NCBI GenBank assembly: GCA_964474755.1
Contig: CAYYUG010000024.1
Span: 1-53,290 of the forward strand
DNA: 53,290 nt
Reading direction: 5' to 3'
From: GCA-2717185 sp964474755
GTDB taxonomy: Bacteria; Pseudomonadota; Alphaproteobacteria; UBA8366; GCA-2717185
The position numbers and the translations under genes are program-made. Below, in pieces: positions 26,454 to 35,943 of this stretch. Within the stretch, counting starts at the first letter, position 1, and each line of letters starts with the position of its first letter. The notes under the pieces were generated by a model that saw nothing but the letters and a program-made list of their open reading frames with translations, did not search any database and had not been told where the DNA came from.

Positions 26454-28516
26454 TTTCCTCTGATATCAATCACCAAATGGCCACGCGGACTGATCGTTGC
26501 GCTATCACCTGGCAGCACAACAGTGGTGGAATCCGTCTCCTCGATCAGCGTGGGTCCTTCGACCGTTTCACCGACCACTAATCCGGTACGGTCGAGCACT
26601 TGGACTTCGGTATAGCCACCGCTTTCCGGAAAATAGGCCTGTCGTCGCGCCGGCAGCCGTGCGGATTCCGCAACGCCTGCAAAACCACCTGACTGTCCGG
26701 CTCTCTCCCGAGGCAGGCTGGCGACCAGGTACCAATCGACCACCTCAATGGCTGCTTCGGCGTCTCGGTAACGATACAGCCGTTCATAGCCTTCATGAAA
26801 CTTCTCTTCTGCTGCGGCAACGAAGCCCGCATCCACAGATCCACCTGGTAGGTCGGTACGCACCTCATAGCCTTGCCCGGCATAACGCATATATGCAGAG
26901 CGCGACCAAGTTGGTTCACCCGCCATGCACAGCCGCTCTAGATCACCGCGTGCTTGGATTTCAAGTTCTGAATAGATCCTTTCGATTTCCGGTGCAACGT
27001 CATCCGACAGCGTCATCACCTTTGTCTGGGAGACATCGATGCGCGGCTCAGCCTGAAGCAACCCAAAGGCAGACCCGACGCCGGCGCCGTGTGGCACGAT
27101 CACTTTGGGAACACCCAACGAGCGGGCCAGCCGCACGGCGTGAAGAGGCCCGGCACCACCGAAGGCAACCATCGCACACCGCCGTGGATCGCGTCCGCGT
27201 TCCAGCGACACTATACGCATGGCACGTTCCATATTACTGTTCGCAACCGTATGGATCCCCCAAGCCGCCTCGCCTAACGCAAGACCCAAAGGATCGCCAA
27301 CATTGCGCATGATGCCCTCCTCCGCTCCTGCCCGATCGAGATTCATTTCGCCGCCACTAAAATAATCCGGATTAAGGTAACCCAGCACTAGATTGGCGTC
27401 AGTCACAGTGGGCGCTTTACCCCCATTCCCGTAGCAGATAGGCCCCGGATTAGCGCCGGCGCTCTCCGGCCCGACTTGGACAATGCCCATCTCTGTGCGG
27501 GCGATGCTGCCGCCGCCCGCGCCAATCTCTAACAGTTCCACCGCTGGCAAGCTAATTGGCAGGCCGCTGCCTGCCTTGTAGTGAACCGGGTCTACCTCGA
27601 AGCTCGGCATGATCGCAGGGACACCATCATCAATCGCCCCCAGCTTTGCTGTCGTGCCACCCATATCAAAGGTCAATACCTGATCAGCCCCTTCTTCCAA
27701 TGCCACATCACCGCACATCAAAACGCCCGCGGCAGGCCCCGACTCGACAATGCGGATTGGATATTCGCGTGCAAAATCTGGAGAGACGAGACCACCATTG
27801 GACTGCATGATGAATAGGTCGTTGCGGAACCCTTGATCACCTAGCGCGCCCTGTAAATGGCCCAAATAGCGGGTCACCGCCGGCTTGATGTAGCTATTGG
27901 CAACTGTCGTGCTAGTCCGCTCGTACTCACGGAACTTAGGCGACACGTCGGAAGACAACGAGACAAGCATATCAGGCATGCGCTCGGTAATTCTGTCGCG
28001 TACAGCCCATTCGTGTGCTGGATTGGCGTAGGCATGCAGCAATGCAACAGCAACGGCTTCATAATCGCTACTGACAATTTTGTTGATAATTGCGCTCAGG
28101 GAAGATTCGTCTAACGATAGCAAAACAGCACCATCGAAGGCCATCCGTTCGTCGACCTCGAAAATATCGCGCCGGCGAACTAGGGGTACAGGCTTGTTCA
28201 TGTAGAGGTCGTAGGTCTCGTAGCGTTTCTGGCGACCAATTAGCACGATATCACGGAACCCACGCGTGGTGATCAGCGCCGTCTTCGCTCCCTTGCGCTC
28301 GATAATAGCGTTGGTAGCGACCGTCGTACCATGCAACACAACTTCGATTTCTTCAGCCGATGTTCCGGATTCTTCCATTAGCCGCTGAAATCCAGCCAGG
28401 ACCGCATCAGCGGGATCTGGCTGCGAAGTCGGAACCTTCAGCGTGCGTGTCCCGTCCGGTCCCTGAAGGACGAAATCCGTAAAGGTTCCCCCAATATCAA
28501 AAGCCGCGCGCACCAT
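26450..28516 (-). CDS. hyuA: Hydantoinase/oxoprolinase subunit A
   Basis: A 688-residue ATP-binding subunit. The N-terminal AAFDIGGTFTDFVL is the actin-like phosphate-binding motif. LHGTTVATNAIIERKGAKTA and the second phosphate motif LTFDMGGTTAKLG follow, and GAGGGSIAR and AFGGAGPLHAVRLA lie further on. These define the HyuA family. The start at 28516 is behind GGGAG. It is the first gene of an eight-locus minus-strand run (hyuA, hyuB, PhyH, SDR, mlaF relic, amidase, DAO, ThDP). The 266 bases upstream contain no gene and probably hold the promoter. A possible link with the sarcosine oxidase genes 6 kb to the right is discussed as a finding. Confidence 0.92.
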   Translation of the reverse strand: MVRAAFDIGGTFTDFVLQGPDGTRTLKVPTSQPDPADAVLAGFQRLMEESGTSAEEIEVVLHGTTVATNAIIERKGAKTALITTRGFRDIVLIGRQKRYETYDLYMNKPVPLVRRRDIFEVDERMAFDGAVLLSLDESSLSAIINKIVSSDYEAVAVALLHAYANPAHEWAVRDRITERMPDMLVSLSSDVSPKFREYERTSTTVANSYIKPAVTRYLGHLQGALGDQGFRNDLFIMQSNGGLVSPDFAREYPIRIVESGPAAGVLMCGDVALEEGADQVLTFDMGGTTAKLGAIDDGVPAIMPSFEVDPVHYKAGSGLPISLPAVELLEIGAGGGSIARTEMGIVQVGPESAGANPGPICYGNGGKAPTVTDANLVLGYLNPDYFSGGEMNLDRAGAEEGIMRNVGDPLGLALGEAAWGIHTVANSNMERAMRIVSLERGRDPRRCAMVAFGGAGPLHAVRLARSLGVPKVIVPHGAGVGSAFGLLQAEPRIDVSQTKVMTLSDDVAPEIERIYSELEIQARGDLERLCMAGEPTWSRSAYMRYAGQGYEVRTDLPGGSVDAGFVAAAEEKFHEGYERLYRYRDAEAAIEVVDWYLVASLPRERAGQSGGFAGVAESARLPARRQAYFPESGGYTEVQVLDRTGLVVGETVEGPTLIEETDSTTVVLPGDSATISPRGHLVIDIRGK

Positions 28517-28782
28517 CGGTCTCCCTCAATTCAATGTGCATGATAGGAGCTAATGATGTTTAAGCCAAAACTAGTGCAAGTAGTTTCCATTATCGTCGCT
28601 TTTCGAGCTTTGGTGCTCGCAGGAGGCAGCGGTTCGATTTAGCGATTGGTGGGCTTCGCCATGCAAAAAATCCTTTCGAATTGCGGCAATTACTATCTCA
28701 TAGCATTGGTCGCACGGCTAAAAGACACAATTTATTTGGATGATTGTTTACATTTTAGGCAAGTTTTTGGGATCGCCGTATC

Positions 28783-29781
28783 CTAGCAACTCCGATACGC
28801 GATGCGTCCTAATACCCCTTCCGCCTCGGCAACAATATCGTGCACGACATCACCAGCCGGTTTGATCGAGTGGATCAGACCCGAGCTCTGGCCAGCCGGC
28901 AGCACCCCGTTTTCCACATCGCCCTTGTGTCGACCCAATTCGGAGGCTGGGTGCCCGTATTTTTGACCCTGCAGCGGGAACGGTAAGATTTCGTTCGTGC
29001 AGCTTTCCCAAGACGTCGTATATCCATTGCGGATTAGGCGGCAAGGTTTGCCGCTATGCGCTGTGGTAATCACCGTACCAGCGGTGTCGGTATCAACGAT
29101 TTTGTCCTTGTAGTTTCGGTGTGCAAAGGCCTCCTCTGTTGCAATGAAGCGTGTCCCCATCCACAGCCCCTGGGCACCAAATGCCATCGCGGCGGCCAGA
29201 CCACGCCCATCGGTCAACCCGCCGCCCGCCAGCACCGGCACATCGACCGCATCGACAATCGCTGGGATCAGCGCCACTGTGCCGACACGGCCGACATGGC
29301 CACCACCATCACAGCCTGTCGCTATCACCGCATCAACCCCGTCAGCTACTGCCTTCTGAGCATGGCGCACCGCACCAACCACAGACATCACGTAAATGCC
29401 CCGTTCATGGGCTTCAGGGACCACCGCTTTTGGACTGCCAAGGCCAGAAATTAGCACCGGGACATTCTCCTCCAGCACGACCTCGATCATTCCCTGAACC
29501 GCGTCAGTGTATTGCGCCACCTCGGCGCCTTCCGCGCGAATGGTCGCGAACAGAATATCGACACCAAAGGGCTTATCTGTACGCTCGCGCACACCATTTA
29601 TTTCCGCCAGAAGTCCCTCCTTGTTCAAGGTTGAACCAGCACCAATCACGCCGAGCCCGCCGGCTTCCGATACCGCTGCCGCCAATTCTGCACGTGCCAC
29701 CCACCCCATACCGGCCTGGAAAACTGGATACTCGATACCGAGCCGCTCGCAGATCGGTGTGCGCAATGTTCCCTTCGTCAT
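28783..29781 (-). CDS. Nitronate monooxygenase (NMO) family protein
   Basis: A 332-residue TIM-barrel flavoprotein of the 2-nitropropane dioxygenase group. Family blocks are QAGMGWVARAELAAAVSEAG, the loop GGLGVIGAG, IATGCDGGGHVG (FMN phosphate binding) and LAGGGLTDGRGLAAAMAFGA. These enzymes oxidise alkyl nitronates; some relatives are enoyl-ACP reductases (FabK), so the activity is not certain. The start is placed at 29781, where the homology begins; the open frame runs on to 30183 through sequence that belongs to the promoter region and the antisense of the next gene. It is divergent from the hotdog thioesterase gene with about 120 bases between them. Confidence 0.87.
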   Translation of the reverse strand: MTKGTLRTPICERLGIEYPVFQAGMGWVARAELAAAVSEAGGLGVIGAGSTLNKEGLLAEINGVRERTDKPFGVDILFATIRAEGAEVAQYTDAVQGMIEVVLEENVPVLISGLGSPKAVVPEAHERGIYVMSVVGAVRHAQKAVADGVDAVIATGCDGGGHVGRVGTVALIPAIVDAVDVPVLAGGGLTDGRGLAAAMAFGAQGLWMGTRFIATEEAFAHRNYKDKIVDTDTAGTVITTAHSGKPCRLIRNGYTTSWESCTNEILPFPLQGQKYGHPASELGRHKGDVENGVLPAGQSSGLIHSIKPAGDVVHDIVAEAEGVLGRIAYRSC

Positions 29782-29904
29782 GATAGACCGCCTTTCCTTT
29801 TCGCCGGGACCGTAATTCTCATCTTGCCGCACGGCGTCCCTGCCGTCGAATGGCATGAGTCCATGGTCTATAGTGCCGCAACGACAGGAGCAGGGAGCCT
29901 CAGA

Positions 29905-30321
29905 ATGACCGATGCGTTGCCCCCTTTTGAGGGTCACACGATCTACGACCCAATCGATCCGTACGAAAATCGAGCAGGCCCGTTTTTCTGGAAACAGTGC
30001 GAAGACGGCACGCATCACTTTGCCCTCACAGCAGAGGCACGGCATTGCAACCGCCACGGCATCGTTCATGGCGGCTTGATGATGACGATGATTGACCTCA
30101 CCATGGTCGTTAGCGCAAAAAAGAAATGGGACGAACAATTGGTAACAGTTTCTCTCAACTCTGAATTCATCGCCGCTGGACAAGACGGCGACATCATTGA
30201 AGCGGAGGGCGAACTCGTACGACGAACAAGAAGTCTCGCCTTCACGCGAGGTCGTGTTTTCGTTGGCAACCGGACATTACTGGCCGCCAGCGCTGTACTG
30301 AAACCCTTGACGCCACGTTAG
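29905..30321 (+). CDS. PaaI-type hotdog-fold thioesterase
   Basis: A 138-residue hotdog protein. The segment RHGIVHGGLMMTMIDLTM contains the HGG motif of the PaaI/YdiI thioesterase family, and SLNSEFIAAGQDGDIIEAEG forms the next strands. These enzymes hydrolyse acyl-CoA esters. I chose ATG 29905 because AGGGAG lies seven bases upstream; the frame extends back to 29824 without homology. It is followed after 16 bases by an SDR in the same direction, so the pair is probably co-transcribed. Substrate unknown. Confidence 0.85.
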   Translation: MTDALPPFEGHTIYDPIDPYENRAGPFFWKQCEDGTHHFALTAEARHCNRHGIVHGGLMMTMIDLTMVVSAKKKWDEQLVTVSLNSEFIAAGQDGDIIEAEGELVRRTRSLAFTRGRVFVGNRTLLAASAVLKPLTPR

Positions 30322-30337
30322 AGCCAAGGAGAAAACC

Positions 30338-31117
30338 ATGAACCTGAAAGGAAGTAACGTCTTGGTGACGGGCGCAGGAACCGGGATAGGCGAGGCAATT
30401 GCCGTGGCTATGGCAGATGCGGGCGCGGACGTGATCGCAGCCGACATCGATGTTGCGGCCGCTAGTAAGACAGCGGATACCGTCACCGCAAAGAGCGTTC
30501 GGGGGTTCTCCGTTCAAGCCGATTGCGGCGACGTCACCAGCATCAACGCGATGGTCGATACGACAGTAGCTAAGTTCGGCAAACTGGATGTCATCGTCAA
30601 CAATGCTGGCGTCACGCGCTCCGCCTTCATTATGGATTTGACCGAGGAAGATTGGGACCGCATTCATCGGGTCAACGCCAAGGGTGTATTTTTCTGCCTG
30701 CAGCGCGCGGCAAGACAGATGATGCAGCAGGACGGCGGCCGCATTATTAATATGGCCTCAATTGCCGGACGTGGGTTCAAGGATACTTCAAACGCTGCCT
30801 ACGCGGCGAGTAAGGGAGCTGTAATCTCAATGACCCGAACCGCAGCCCAGCAGCTCGGTCGGCACAATATAAACGTTAACGCAATCTGTCCGGGTGTGAC
30901 CATGACACCATTGGTCGAAACGATGCTGGTTGATCTCGCCAAACGAAAGAACAAGACAGAGGAAGAAGCGCTCGCTGACATCTCCCGTCCAATCCCTATA
31001 GGCCGTGCCAACACACCAGAAGATATCGCCGCGCTGGCTGTCTTTCTGGCGAGCCCTGGCGCCCGAAACATTACAGGGCAGGCCTACAACGTGGACGGCG
31101 GACTGATTACTAGCTGA
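30338..31117 (+). CDS. Short-chain dehydrogenase/reductase (FabG-like)
   Basis: A 259-residue classical SDR. The cofactor motif is VTGAGTGIGEAIAVA, then DVIVNNAG, catalytic Ser in NMASIAG and YAASK. An acidic residue at the end of the second strand (AADIDVAA) suggests NAD(H). The C-terminal ITGQAYNVDGGL is typical. The start has AAGGAG upstream. It follows the hotdog thioesterase by 16 bases. It is independent of the SDR at 23 kb and only distantly like it. A 3-hydroxyacyl or sugar-alcohol substrate is possible; nothing in the sequence decides. Confidence 0.88.
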   Translation: MNLKGSNVLVTGAGTGIGEAIAVAMADAGADVIAADIDVAAASKTADTVTAKSVRGFSVQADCGDVTSINAMVDTTVAKFGKLDVIVNNAGVTRSAFIMDLTEEDWDRIHRVNAKGVFFCLQRAARQMMQQDGGRIINMASIAGRGFKDTSNAAYAASKGAVISMTRTAAQQLGRHNINVNAICPGVTMTPLVETMLVDLAKRKNKTEEEALADISRPIPIGRANTPEDIAALAVFLASPGARNITGQAYNVDGGLITS

Positions 31118-31330
31118 CAGTGCAGGCGACGATCCCAAAGACTAGTATCAGCGCCGTCAGTAGACACGGCGTTAAGCTACAATTAATACGGAATATTTTG
31201 AAGCACAGCCCGGTGTAAGCAATGGTTGTATCGACCTATTCCGAAATTTAGGCAGCCTTGACGCCGGACTGCCTACACGTGTTCCATTGGCGTAGTTAAT
31301 AAGCTGCAGCCAGACAGAAAGGCTACAGAA

Positions 31331-31762
31331 ATGGGTGACATTAGAAGACAGCGGCACATCAGCGGCAGCTGTCATTGCGGCAACATCAAATTCTCCCTGG
31401 CATGGCCTGATGCGCCTAAAACTATCCCAATTCGGGCGTGTGGTTGCACCCTTTGTCGCAAGCATAATGCGGCGTGGACGTCCAACCCGAAGGGACAGTT
31501 CACGATGTATGTCGAAGACGAAAGTAAAATGTCCCGATACCGGTTTGGCACCAATACGGCTGATTTCAATACCTGCACAAACTGCGGAGTGCTTCCTATA
31601 GTGACCTGCCCAATAGACGGACACCGGTATGCCGTCGTCAATGCCTATACATTCGATGATGTGGACCTATCCGAAATGGCTGTCACGTCGACCGACTTCG
31701 AAGGCGAAAATACCGACACGCGGCTGGTCCGGCGCCGCCAAAACTGGACGCCAGAAGCTTAA
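31331..31762 (+). CDS. GFA/CENP-V family zinc protein
   Basis: A 143-residue protein of the glutathione-dependent formaldehyde-activating (GFA) family. The zinc-binding pattern is SCHCGNIKF, then ACGCTLCRKH, and CTNCGVLP near the middle. The founding member was proposed to speed the reaction of glutathione with formaldehyde, although that role is disputed and many members have other or unknown functions. Formaldehyde is a possible product of the sarcosine oxidase coded 3 kb to the right, so a link is conceivable. It stands alone, 51 bases upstream of the fumarase-like pair. A weak AAAGG element precedes the ATG. Confidence 0.85.
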   Translation: MGDIRRQRHISGSCHCGNIKFSLAWPDAPKTIPIRACGCTLCRKHNAAWTSNPKGQFTMYVEDESKMSRYRFGTNTADFNTCTNCGVLPIVTCPIDGHRYAVVNAYTFDDVDLSEMAVTSTDFEGENTDTRLVRRRQNWTPEA

Positions 31763-31813
31763 TTCGGCTCGAAAAGACTGTCGTTGGTGCTGGACATTAG
31801 GAGAGGGCAAACG

Positions 31814-32746
31814 ATGATTTCTACAAACGATTTGGGATCAGCTGTCTACGAAGCGCACCGTTTGGCGGCAACGGTCTTGCCGACCGATGTCCGCCTCGCA
31901 TTCAAACAAATGCACCAGCGTGAGACCCAGCCGCTGCCGGAACGTGTGATGTCCGAAATCTTGGACAACGTAGAAATTGCAGAGATGGACCAGCGTCCGA
32001 TATGTGCCGATGTCGGGGTTCCTCGCCTATATGTCGTGGTCGGCGACAAGTGCGAATTAGCGGATGGTTTTGTGCAATTTGAACGCGCCGCCCGCGAAGC
32101 GACTGCACGTATCACCAAAGATCTCGCAATGCGCTCAAACAGGTGCCACCCGCTAACTCGCGCGAACCCAGGTCTCAATGTCGGTGTTTTCGCGCCCAAT
32201 ATCGAATACAGGTTTGAGCCAGATGTAGACTGGTTCGAGATCACCGCTGTGCACAAAGGCGGTGCATTCGGGTCCGACTTTCGGATGCTGGTCGATGGCG
32301 ACGGCACCGATGGTATCCGTAAGGGCCTACTTGACGCGGTCGCCGAGTTTGGACGACGCGGACTTACCTGTCCGCCAGTGACAATAGGCGTTGGGCTCGG
32401 CGGCACCAAGGACCAGGCCTTCGCCATTGCCAAACAAGCAGCCCAACTTCGCCCCGTGGGCGACCGGCACCCTGATCCAATCGTAGCAGAACTAGAAGAC
32501 GAGTTGCATGAGATGGTCGACGGGCTGGGACTTGGAGCCATGGGGTACCCCGGCTCCGGCGGCTATGCCACCGACGTACATATGGAGATCGCCTACACGC
32601 ACAGCGCACTAACTCCGCTTGGAATCCATCAACTCTGTCAAGCCGCGCGACGTGCGGTCATTCGCGTAAGCCCAGACGGCACAATGGAACCCCGCGACGT
32701 TCCCGCCTGGTTTTCCGAATATTCGCGACGGGAGGGCATACTATGA
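31814..32746 (+). CDS. Fe-S hydro-lyase alpha subunit (class I fumarase / tartrate dehydratase)
   Basis: A 310-residue alpha subunit of a two-subunit 4Fe-4S hydro-lyase that adds or removes water on a dicarboxylic acid such as fumarate/malate or L-tartrate. Cluster-type cysteines are visible in RPICADVGVP, NRCHPLTRANPG and LTCPPVTIGVGLGG. These blocks are diagnostic of the family. I chose ATG 31814 because GGAGAGGG lies just upstream. It overlaps the beta subunit by four bases. The canonical CQDTG motif of fumarase is here CADVG, which suggests a substrate other than fumarate; this is an inference. Confidence 0.9.
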   Translation: MISTNDLGSAVYEAHRLAATVLPTDVRLAFKQMHQRETQPLPERVMSEILDNVEIAEMDQRPICADVGVPRLYVVVGDKCELADGFVQFERAAREATARITKDLAMRSNRCHPLTRANPGLNVGVFAPNIEYRFEPDVDWFEITAVHKGGAFGSDFRMLVDGDGTDGIRKGLLDAVAEFGRRGLTCPPVTIGVGLGGTKDQAFAIAKQAAQLRPVGDRHPDPIVAELEDELHEMVDGLGLGAMGYPGSGGYATDVHMEIAYTHSALTPLGIHQLCQAARRAVIRVSPDGTMEPRDVPAWFSEYSRREGIL

Positions 32747-33426
32747 ACGACGACATCTATCTGAAAACGCCACTTAGCGAGAGCGATGTCCGTAACCTAC
32801 GGATCGGCGACTTTGTCTATTTAAATGGCCAAATTCACACCGGTCGCGCGCTGGTCTACCAACACACACTGGAGGGAGACAATGAGCCGCCGATCGATAT
32901 TGCAAACACTTGTAACGTCCAGATGCACGGCGCGCCGGCAGGTGTAGAGGACGCTCCAGGAAAATTCCGGGTCTCTTCAATTCAGGCAACGGCGAGTTTC
33001 CGTTATTGGCGTTATGTAGGCGATTACATGAAACGTTTTGGGGTACGGGCCATCATTGGCAAAGGCGGCATGGACCAAAGTCTCTACGAGGATGTCTTCG
33101 CTGAATACGGCGCGGTTTTCTTGACTACCGTGGGCTACGGAATTGCGGCCAAGTACGGCCGCGGCGTCACCGGCGTCGAGGCAGTCTACTGGCAAGAGGA
33201 ACTCGGCCTACCAGAAGCGATGTGGGTCCTGAACGTAGAGAATTTTGGACCGTTCATCGTCGATGGCGACTGCACTGGTGCCTCGCTAGCGGCGGAAGGT
33301 GTAGCAGCAGTGAATAAAAACTTCCGCGCCGCATACGAAAAACTACCTCAGCACATTCTGAAACGAATGGGAGAAGTCGACGACAGCCTCGCCGATGAGG
33401 TAATCTCTGACAAGAGGGTTCGCTGA
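32743..33426 (+). CDS. Fe-S hydro-lyase beta subunit (class I fumarase / tartrate dehydratase)
   Basis: A 227-residue beta subunit. Blocks seen are LKTPLSESDVRNLRIGDFVYLNG, with a typical GxIxTGRALVYQ follow-on, GKGGMDQSLYEDVFAEYGAVF, and the C-terminal NFGPFIVDGDCTGASL. This subunit supplies the swivel domain and substrate contacts to the alpha subunit. Start and alpha stop overlap (ATGA), which indicates coupling. The pair is not near other TCA-cycle genes, so it is more likely part of a peripheral route. About 200 bases without a gene separate it from the convergent regulator at 33631. Confidence 0.9.
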   Translation: MNDDIYLKTPLSESDVRNLRIGDFVYLNGQIHTGRALVYQHTLEGDNEPPIDIANTCNVQMHGAPAGVEDAPGKFRVSSIQATASFRYWRYVGDYMKRFGVRAIIGKGGMDQSLYEDVFAEYGAVFLTTVGYGIAAKYGRGVTGVEAVYWQEELGLPEAMWVLNVENFGPFIVDGDCTGASLAAEGVAAVNKNFRAAYEKLPQHILKRMGEVDDSLADEVISDKRVR

Positions 33427-33630
33427 CACACAAAACCGCAACGCTGCGCGCTATCTCTAACAGCGCTAATAATCCTTTATTTGGTAAATTTAAGAAAATC
33501 CGGCTTGCCGAAGGCGGTTGCGCGCAAGCCACTCATGGATATGTTTGAGAAATTAAACACTCCATTCGGTGTCAAACACATGCCGGAAACCTTTTAGTCA
33601 CAAGGTGACCAACACACGAGGTCGCATACT

Positions 33631-34587
33631 TTACCTGAGGGCAGAAGGCGGTTTTCCATACATCTTTTTAAAGCATTGCGAGAAATGAGCCGGGCTCGAA
33701 AAGCCGGTAGCAAGCGCTACCTGGCTGATGGACATAGGCGATTGGGTCAGAAAGCCGTGTGCTTTTTCCACGCGCAGCGAACGATAAAATTCCATCGTCG
33801 ACTGGCCGAGCTTTTCTCTGAACAACCGGTTTAGCTGACGCGCGCCAACGCCCGAGAGCAAAGCCAGCTGCGGGAGGGTCAACGGATCGGCAATGTGGTT
33901 CTCCATCGCCTCAATGGCCCGAACAACAGTTTGACTGGCCGTGCCGTAACGCTCAGCGATACCCGCCCGCTGAGGTCCACCAGAGGGGCGAATATCAGTA
34001 TGCATGTACCAATCACTAACCCTCTGCGCGAGATCCCCACCGCAATGTTCGGTAATTAATGCGTGCATCAGATCGAGAGGCGCGATGCCGCCAGCACAGG
34101 TAATCCGGTCCCGATCGATGACGTACAAGGTGCGTTCGATAAACAGATCAGGCGACGCCTCCGCCAACATGCCAGCATGCTCCCAATGGACGGTCATACG
34201 CCGACCTACCATGACACCGGCGGCTACGAGTATCACGGGGCCGCCCGAAATTCCGGCCAGAACCACGCCTCGCTGTGCGAGTTGCCGTAACCATTTGAAG
34301 ACCCGGTCATCGTGAAACCGCGCTGGGTCTCCGCCAGCGAAAACGAACACATAGTCAAAATCGAACTGCTCGCCTACACGGGCTGTTGCCTCCACAGCCA
34401 TACCATCGGAGCTTTCGGCGTGCGACCCCTGGGCTGCGATGTGACGGACACTGTAGACCAAGCGGCCTGCTAACAGGTTTGCGGCTCGTAGGGGCTCAAC
34501 GACAGCCGAGTATGACAGCAAGGCAAACCCGTCGATTGACAGACAGCCAACACGGATTGGGACTTTATTTAGATAGCGTAATTCCAT
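33631..34587 (-). CDS. GlxA-type transcriptional regulator (DJ-1/PfpI + AraC HTH)
   Basis: A 318-residue regulator with an N-terminal class-I glutamine-amidotransferase-like (DJ-1/PfpI) domain, seen as VGCLSIDGFALLSYSAVVEPLR and ISGGPVILVAAGVM, and a C-terminal AraC/XylS double helix-turn-helix ending ATGFSSPAHFSQCFKKMYG. The elbow residue that is often cysteine in DJ-1 proteins is serine. GbdR and SouR, which control betaine, dimethylglycine and sarcosine catabolism in pseudomonads, belong to this architecture. It is divergent from soxB with about 90 bases between the starts, so it is the likely regulator of the sox operon. The start is uncertain: ATG 34587 or GTG 34638, neither with a good ribosome site. 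Confidence 0.87.
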   Translation of the reverse strand: MELRYLNKVPIRVGCLSIDGFALLSYSAVVEPLRAANLLAGRLVYSVRHIAAQGSHAESSDGMAVEATARVGEQFDFDYVFVFAGGDPARFHDDRVFKWLRQLAQRGVVLAGISGGPVILVAAGVMVGRRMTVHWEHAGMLAEASPDLFIERTLYVIDRDRITCAGGIAPLDLMHALITEHCGGDLAQRVSDWYMHTDIRPSGGPQRAGIAERYGTASQTVVRAIEAMENHIADPLTLPQLALLSGVGARQLNRLFREKLGQSTMEFYRSLRVEKAHGFLTQSPMSISQVALATGFSSPAHFSQCFKKMYGKPPSALR

Positions 34588-34679
34588 TTTAAGAAAGAAA
34601 CCGTCTTTTTTTCGACTGTCAAGGCTGGCAAACGTCACTGATCATGTGCCTAGCAAGAACCCTTTAGAGGCAACAGTGT

Positions 34680-35930
34680 ATGAAATACTCGGGATGGAAG
34701 GTCTTTTGCCAAGCGCTTTACGGCAACAAGAGCTGGGAGCCCGTATGGCGCGACCCGGCCCCCAAGCCCGCTTATGACATCATCGTAGTCGGCGGCGGTG
34801 GCCACGGGTTGGCAACAGCATACTACCTTGCCAAGGAATACGGTCTCACCAACGTGGCCGTATTGGAGAAGAGTTGGATCGGTTCAGGCAATGCAGGCCG
34901 AAACACTACGATCATCCGCTCAAACTATCTGCTGCCCGGCAATGAGCCGTTCTATGAACTCTCGATGAAATTGTGGGAGAATCTGGAACAGGATTTCAAT
35001 TTCAACGCGATGGTGTCACAACGCGGCGTCATCAATCTGTACCACTCCGATCCGCAACGCGACGCATTTGCTCGGCGTGGAAACGCCATGCACATGGCCG
35101 GTGCCGATGCGATCCTTTTGGACGAACAGGGCATACGTGAGCTCTGCCCGTTTCTCGATTTTGACAACGCGCGCTTTCCCATCAAGGGTGCTTTGTGGCA
35201 GCGACGCGGCGGTACAGCCCGTCATGACGCTGTAGCTTGGGGTTACGCGCGTGGCGCAGACCAGCGTGGCGTCGATATCATCCAAAATTGCGAAGTAACC
35301 GGATTTCAGATCAAAGGCGGCCGCTGCATCGGTGTCGAAACCGCACGCGGTCCGATCACCGCAAAAAAAGTAGCCGTCTGCGTTGCCGGATCGTCTAGCC
35401 GCGTGATGGCCCAAGCCGGCTTCCGCCTGCCAATCGAAAGTCATGTTCTCCAAGCCTTTGTGAGCGAGGGGCTAAAGCCAATCCTGCCGGGTGTCATAAC
35501 CTTCGGTGCCGGTCATTTTTACGTCTCGCAATCGGACAAAGGCGGGCTTGTTTTCGGCGGTGATATTGACGGTTACAACACCTACGCACAGCGCGGAAAT
35601 TTACCGATCGTAGAAGACGTCTGCGAAGGCGGCATGGCGATCATGCCTATGATTGGCCGCGCCCGATTATTGCGTATGTGGGGGGGTCTCGTCGACATGT
35701 CTATGGATGGATCTCCGTTCATCGACAAAACTACCGTGGACGGTCTCTATTTTAATGGCGGCTGGTGTTATGGCGGCTTCAAAGCTACGCCAGCGAGTGG
35801 CTGGTGCTACGCCCATCTGCTGGCCAAGGAAGAACCGCATCCAGTGGCGACCGAACTTCGTCTCGAACGCTACAAACTCGGTCACATGATCGACGAAAAG
35901 GGCGCCGGCGCCCAACCAAACCTGCATTGA
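34680..35930 (+). CDS. soxB: Sarcosine oxidase subunit beta
   Basis: A 416-residue FAD-binding subunit of heterotetrameric sarcosine oxidase, which demethylates sarcosine to glycine with transfer of the one-carbon unit to tetrahydrofolate. The FAD motif is IIVVGGGGHGLATAYYLAK (about 34-52). WIGSGNAGRNTTIIRSNY follows. His182 in TARHDAVAWGYA corresponds to the residue that carries covalent FMN in characterised enzymes, as far as I can align by eye. The C-terminal GWCYGGFKATPASGW is typical. It is the first gene of soxBDAG. Because soxA is interrupted, the complex may not be functional. Confidence 0.93.
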   Translation: MKYSGWKVFCQALYGNKSWEPVWRDPAPKPAYDIIVVGGGGHGLATAYYLAKEYGLTNVAVLEKSWIGSGNAGRNTTIIRSNYLLPGNEPFYELSMKLWENLEQDFNFNAMVSQRGVINLYHSDPQRDAFARRGNAMHMAGADAILLDEQGIRELCPFLDFDNARFPIKGALWQRRGGTARHDAVAWGYARGADQRGVDIIQNCEVTGFQIKGGRCIGVETARGPITAKKVAVCVAGSSSRVMAQAGFRLPIESHVLQAFVSEGLKPILPGVITFGAGHFYVSQSDKGGLVFGGDIDGYNTYAQRGNLPIVEDVCEGGMAIMPMIGRARLLRMWGGLVDMSMDGSPFIDKTTVDGLYFNGGWCYGGFKATPASGWCYAHLLAKEEPHPVATELRLERYKLGHMIDEKGAGAQPNLH

Positions 35931-35943
35931 GGAGGGCGTTCAG

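Noticed and set aside
29782..30183. N-terminal extension of the nitronate monooxygenase frame
   Set aside because: It overlaps the divergent promoter and the hotdog gene on the other strand and has no homology; the conserved domain begins at 29781.
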